From contig NZ_SMMC01000202.1 in the NCBI RefSeq assembly GCF_009711445.1, positions 1 to 46,744 of the forward strand: a DNA stretch of 46,744 bases. The letters run 5' to 3'. Positions 45,326-46,744 of this stretch are shown here, piece after piece; position 1 is the stretch's first letter; the number at the start of each line of letters is the position of its first letter. The notes beneath the pieces are model-generated. The model searched no databases and had not been told where the DNA came from. It saw only the letters and a list, made by a program, of their open reading frames with translations. This stretch comes from Curvivirga aplysinae. GTDB taxonomy: Bacteria; Pseudomonadota; Alphaproteobacteria; UBA8366; Aestuariispiraceae. The position numbers were made by a program, and so were the translations under genes.

Positions 45326-45353
45326 CCCGAGGTATCCATACAGATACCTCGGG
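45326..45353 (-). other. Strong hairpin between phnS and phnT
   Basis: CCCGAGGTATC pairs with GATACCTCGGG (11 base pairs, six-base loop). On the minus strand no T run follows, so it probably blocks 3' exonucleases and keeps phnS message more abundant than the rest of the operon; on the plus strand it would be a terminator. Confidence 0.75.
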
Positions 45354-45405
45354 CCTTTTTCCAACTTACGTTAGATTATTCGCATTCGCTGAATTTGCAA
45401 AAAGA

Positions 45406-46431
45406 TTATTTTGCTTCAGACTTGGAATCGTAACGTTTTTGCCACTCTGCCAAGATGTCTTTGCGATTAACCGCAGCCCATTCGAAATCGTTGTCGATCA
45501 TAGCATCGCTTAGATTTGCTGGGAAGTGTTCAACAGGTTTCGCAACGCCAGGATAAGCAACTACCGCATAACCTTTGTTATACATTTCGTTTGCTTGTTT
45601 GGTCACTGTGAAGTCTACAAGCTTTTGAGCTGCTTCTAACTTCTTTGTGCCTTTCACGATTGCTGTCGCTTCCATGTCCCAGCCAACGCCTTCGGATGGA
45701 ACAACGATATCAATCGGTGCGCCTTTAGCTTTGGACTTAGCACCACGGAAAGCAAAGCTGACGCCAATTGGTGTCTCACCAGAAGCGGCTTGTTTACAAG
45801 GTTTGGAGCCTGAATGAGTGTACCATGCGATGTTTTCATGTAGACCATCCATGAATTCCCAACCACCTTCTTCACCGAAAATTTGCAACCAAGAAGATAC
45901 GTCAAGGAAGCCTGTACCAGAAGAGTTCGGGTTAGGCATTACAACATGACCTTTATATTCAGGCTTTGTTAAGTCTTTCCAGCTTGTTGGTGTTGCAAAG
46001 CCGTGTTTAGCTTGTTCTACTGTGTTCACACAAACAGCCGCAACCCATGCATCCATACCTGTCCAAGAAGGAGGATTGTCACCGTCGACAAATGCTTTGT
46101 CTAGCTTGTCAACACCAGCAGGTGCATAAGCTTCTAGCATGCCTTCAGATTTCAAAAGCATCAAAGATGTTGCTGCAAGACCCCAAACCACGTCAGCTTT
46201 TGGGTTTTCTTTTTCAGCAAGCAATTTTGCAGTTACGATACCTGTGGAATCGCGAACCCATTTGATTTTGATATCTGGGTTTTCTGCTTCAAAAGCTTTT
46301 TTGTACTTTTTCAAGTCTTCAGCTTCTACAGCTGTGTATACTGTCAATGTTTCCGCAGCCATTGCAGAAGTAGCCATTGTTGTCGCCACGGCACCGAATA
46401 CAGCAGCTTTCAAGATAGAAGAAAATTTCAT
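45406..46431 (-). CDS. phnS: AEP ABC transporter substrate-binding protein
   Basis: A 341-residue periplasmic protein. The signal peptide is MKFSSILKAAVFGAVATTMA with cleavage after TSAMA. The mature part has TLTVYTAVEAEDLKKYKKAF, GIVTAKLLAEKENPKADVVW (the FbpA-like opening), PNSSGTGFLDVSSWLQIFGE and WYTHSGSKPCKQAASGE. It matches the binding component of AEP (PhnS/AepX-like) importers. AGGGA precedes the start. Its promoter carries a Pho box, and its leader a terminator-like hairpin. Confidence 0.9.
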   Translation of the reverse strand: MKFSSILKAAVFGAVATTMATSAMAAETLTVYTAVEAEDLKKYKKAFEAENPDIKIKWVRDSTGIVTAKLLAEKENPKADVVWGLAATSLMLLKSEGMLEAYAPAGVDKLDKAFVDGDNPPSWTGMDAWVAAVCVNTVEQAKHGFATPTSWKDLTKPEYKGHVVMPNPNSSGTGFLDVSSWLQIFGEEGGWEFMDGLHENIAWYTHSGSKPCKQAASGETPIGVSFAFRGAKSKAKGAPIDIVVPSEGVGWDMEATAIVKGTKKLEAAQKLVDFTVTKQANEMYNKGYAVVAYPGVAKPVEHFPANLSDAMIDNDFEWAAVNRKDILAEWQKRYDSKSEAK

Positions 46432-46452
46432 TTTATATTCCCTGTCTGTTAA

Positions 46453-46470
46453 GGATAACCGAGGTTATCC
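46453..46470 (-). promoter_or_regulatory. Palindrome in the phnS leader
   Basis: GGATAACCGAGGTTATCC is an almost perfect 18-base palindrome (eight-pair arms), 22 bases before the phnS start. It may be an RNA hairpin near the ribosome site or an operator. Confidence 0.55.
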
Positions 46471-46477
46471 GGACTGA

Positions 46478-46504
46478 TAAAAAAAGACCGACCTTTTTCG
46501 GTCT
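46478..46504 (-). terminator. Terminator-like hairpin in the phnS leader
   Basis: On the minus strand AGACCGA pairs with TCGGTCT (seven pairs, six-base loop) followed by seven T. It lies between the Pho box and the start of phnS. It could be an attenuator, or the end of a gene beyond the window edge. Confidence 0.7.
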
Positions 46505-46533
46505 CTGGTCTAGTCAGAAAGCGTTACTTTGGA

Positions 46534-46551
46534 GTGACAGAAATGTGACAA
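46534..46551 (-). promoter_or_regulatory. Pho box upstream of phnS
   Basis: TTGTCACATTTCTGTCAC on the minus strand fits the PhoB site of two 7-base CTGTCAT-like repeats with a 4-base gap (11-base period). It would direct PhoB activation under phosphate limitation. The rest of 46552-46744 is AT-rich with no gene seen. Confidence 0.72.
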
Positions 46552-46744
46552 TTTTTTTACATACTCTTTCCGCATAAAACAGCGAAATGTAGGTTAAATA
46601 TGAAGGATTTATGACTTTTATATGTCAAAAAAATTAAATTGTCCCATCTTCATCTGTTCTGTAACTTATTGTATTTATTTAATTTTTTGGCAATATTGTC
46701 CGGAAGTCAATATCAATTGCAAATGAAGTCTAACCTGAAAAAAC

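Noticed and set aside
45326-45360. Hairpin at 45326 as a simple operon terminator on the minus strand
   Set aside because: No T run follows on the minus strand, and phnT/permease downstream have no convincing separate promoter beyond the TATAAT repeats.

Overview
The window reads as chromosomal DNA of a free-living, probably marine alphaproteobacterium (Rhodospirillales/Sneathiellales-like). This is inferred from the class I lysyl-tRNA synthetase, DUF1491 and PAS_5-type proteins, a ScsB-like DsbD, an alphaproteobacterial S24 repressor family, a 2-aminoethylphosphonate (AEP) mineralisation cluster and moderately AT-rich DNA. The exact genus cannot be read from the sequence.

Layout. 1-10.3 kb: the end of an acyl-responsive XRE regulator, a Cys-free SUOX-fold periplasmic protein coupled to a large hybrid histidine kinase, a Prx5-type peroxiredoxin, DsbD, YqgE/AlgH, an ADHFE1-like transhydrogenase and a DUF1491 protein. 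10.35-15.2 kb: a compact minus-strand cluster of podovirus-type genes (portal, T7-type scaffold, Bbp19-like protein, small proteins, a possible Cys hydrolase) with no capsid or terminase gene beside it. It is divergent from an S24 repressor whose catalytic Ser and Lys are both replaced. TTGTTC-type motifs, including a near-perfect palindrome, lie in the control regions. 15.4-25.6 kb: housekeeping genes (class IV aminotransferase, histidine kinase, LysRS, DinG-like helicase, AEC transporter, TerB, cold-shock protein) and a GC-rich structured RNA candidate with some 6S-like features.

25.7-30.8 kb: a glycine betaine region. gbcA-gbcB (Rieske oxygenase and its reductase) lie downstream of a clear cobalamin riboswitch, beside an AllA-like protein, an MBL hydrolase and an FMN reductase. 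30.8-36.6 kb: an orphan solute-binding protein, a thiolase/acyl-CoA dehydrogenase operon with a MerR/LiuR-like palindrome upstream, an FAH-family protein and glycerate 2-kinase.

36.6-46.4 kb: the AEP system. A LysR regulator is divergent from phnW-phnA-phnY (AEP to phosphonoacetaldehyde to phosphonoacetate to acetate plus phosphate). A minus-strand importer (phnS, phnT, fused double permease) has a good Pho box and a terminator-like hairpin in its leader. Import therefore appears to be phosphate-controlled, while catabolism appears to be substrate-controlled through LysR.

The observations most worth a second look are the B12 riboswitch on betaine demethylation, the capsid-less phage cluster with its dyad-less repressor, the Pho box/leader hairpin on phnS, and the structured RNA near 25.0 kb.
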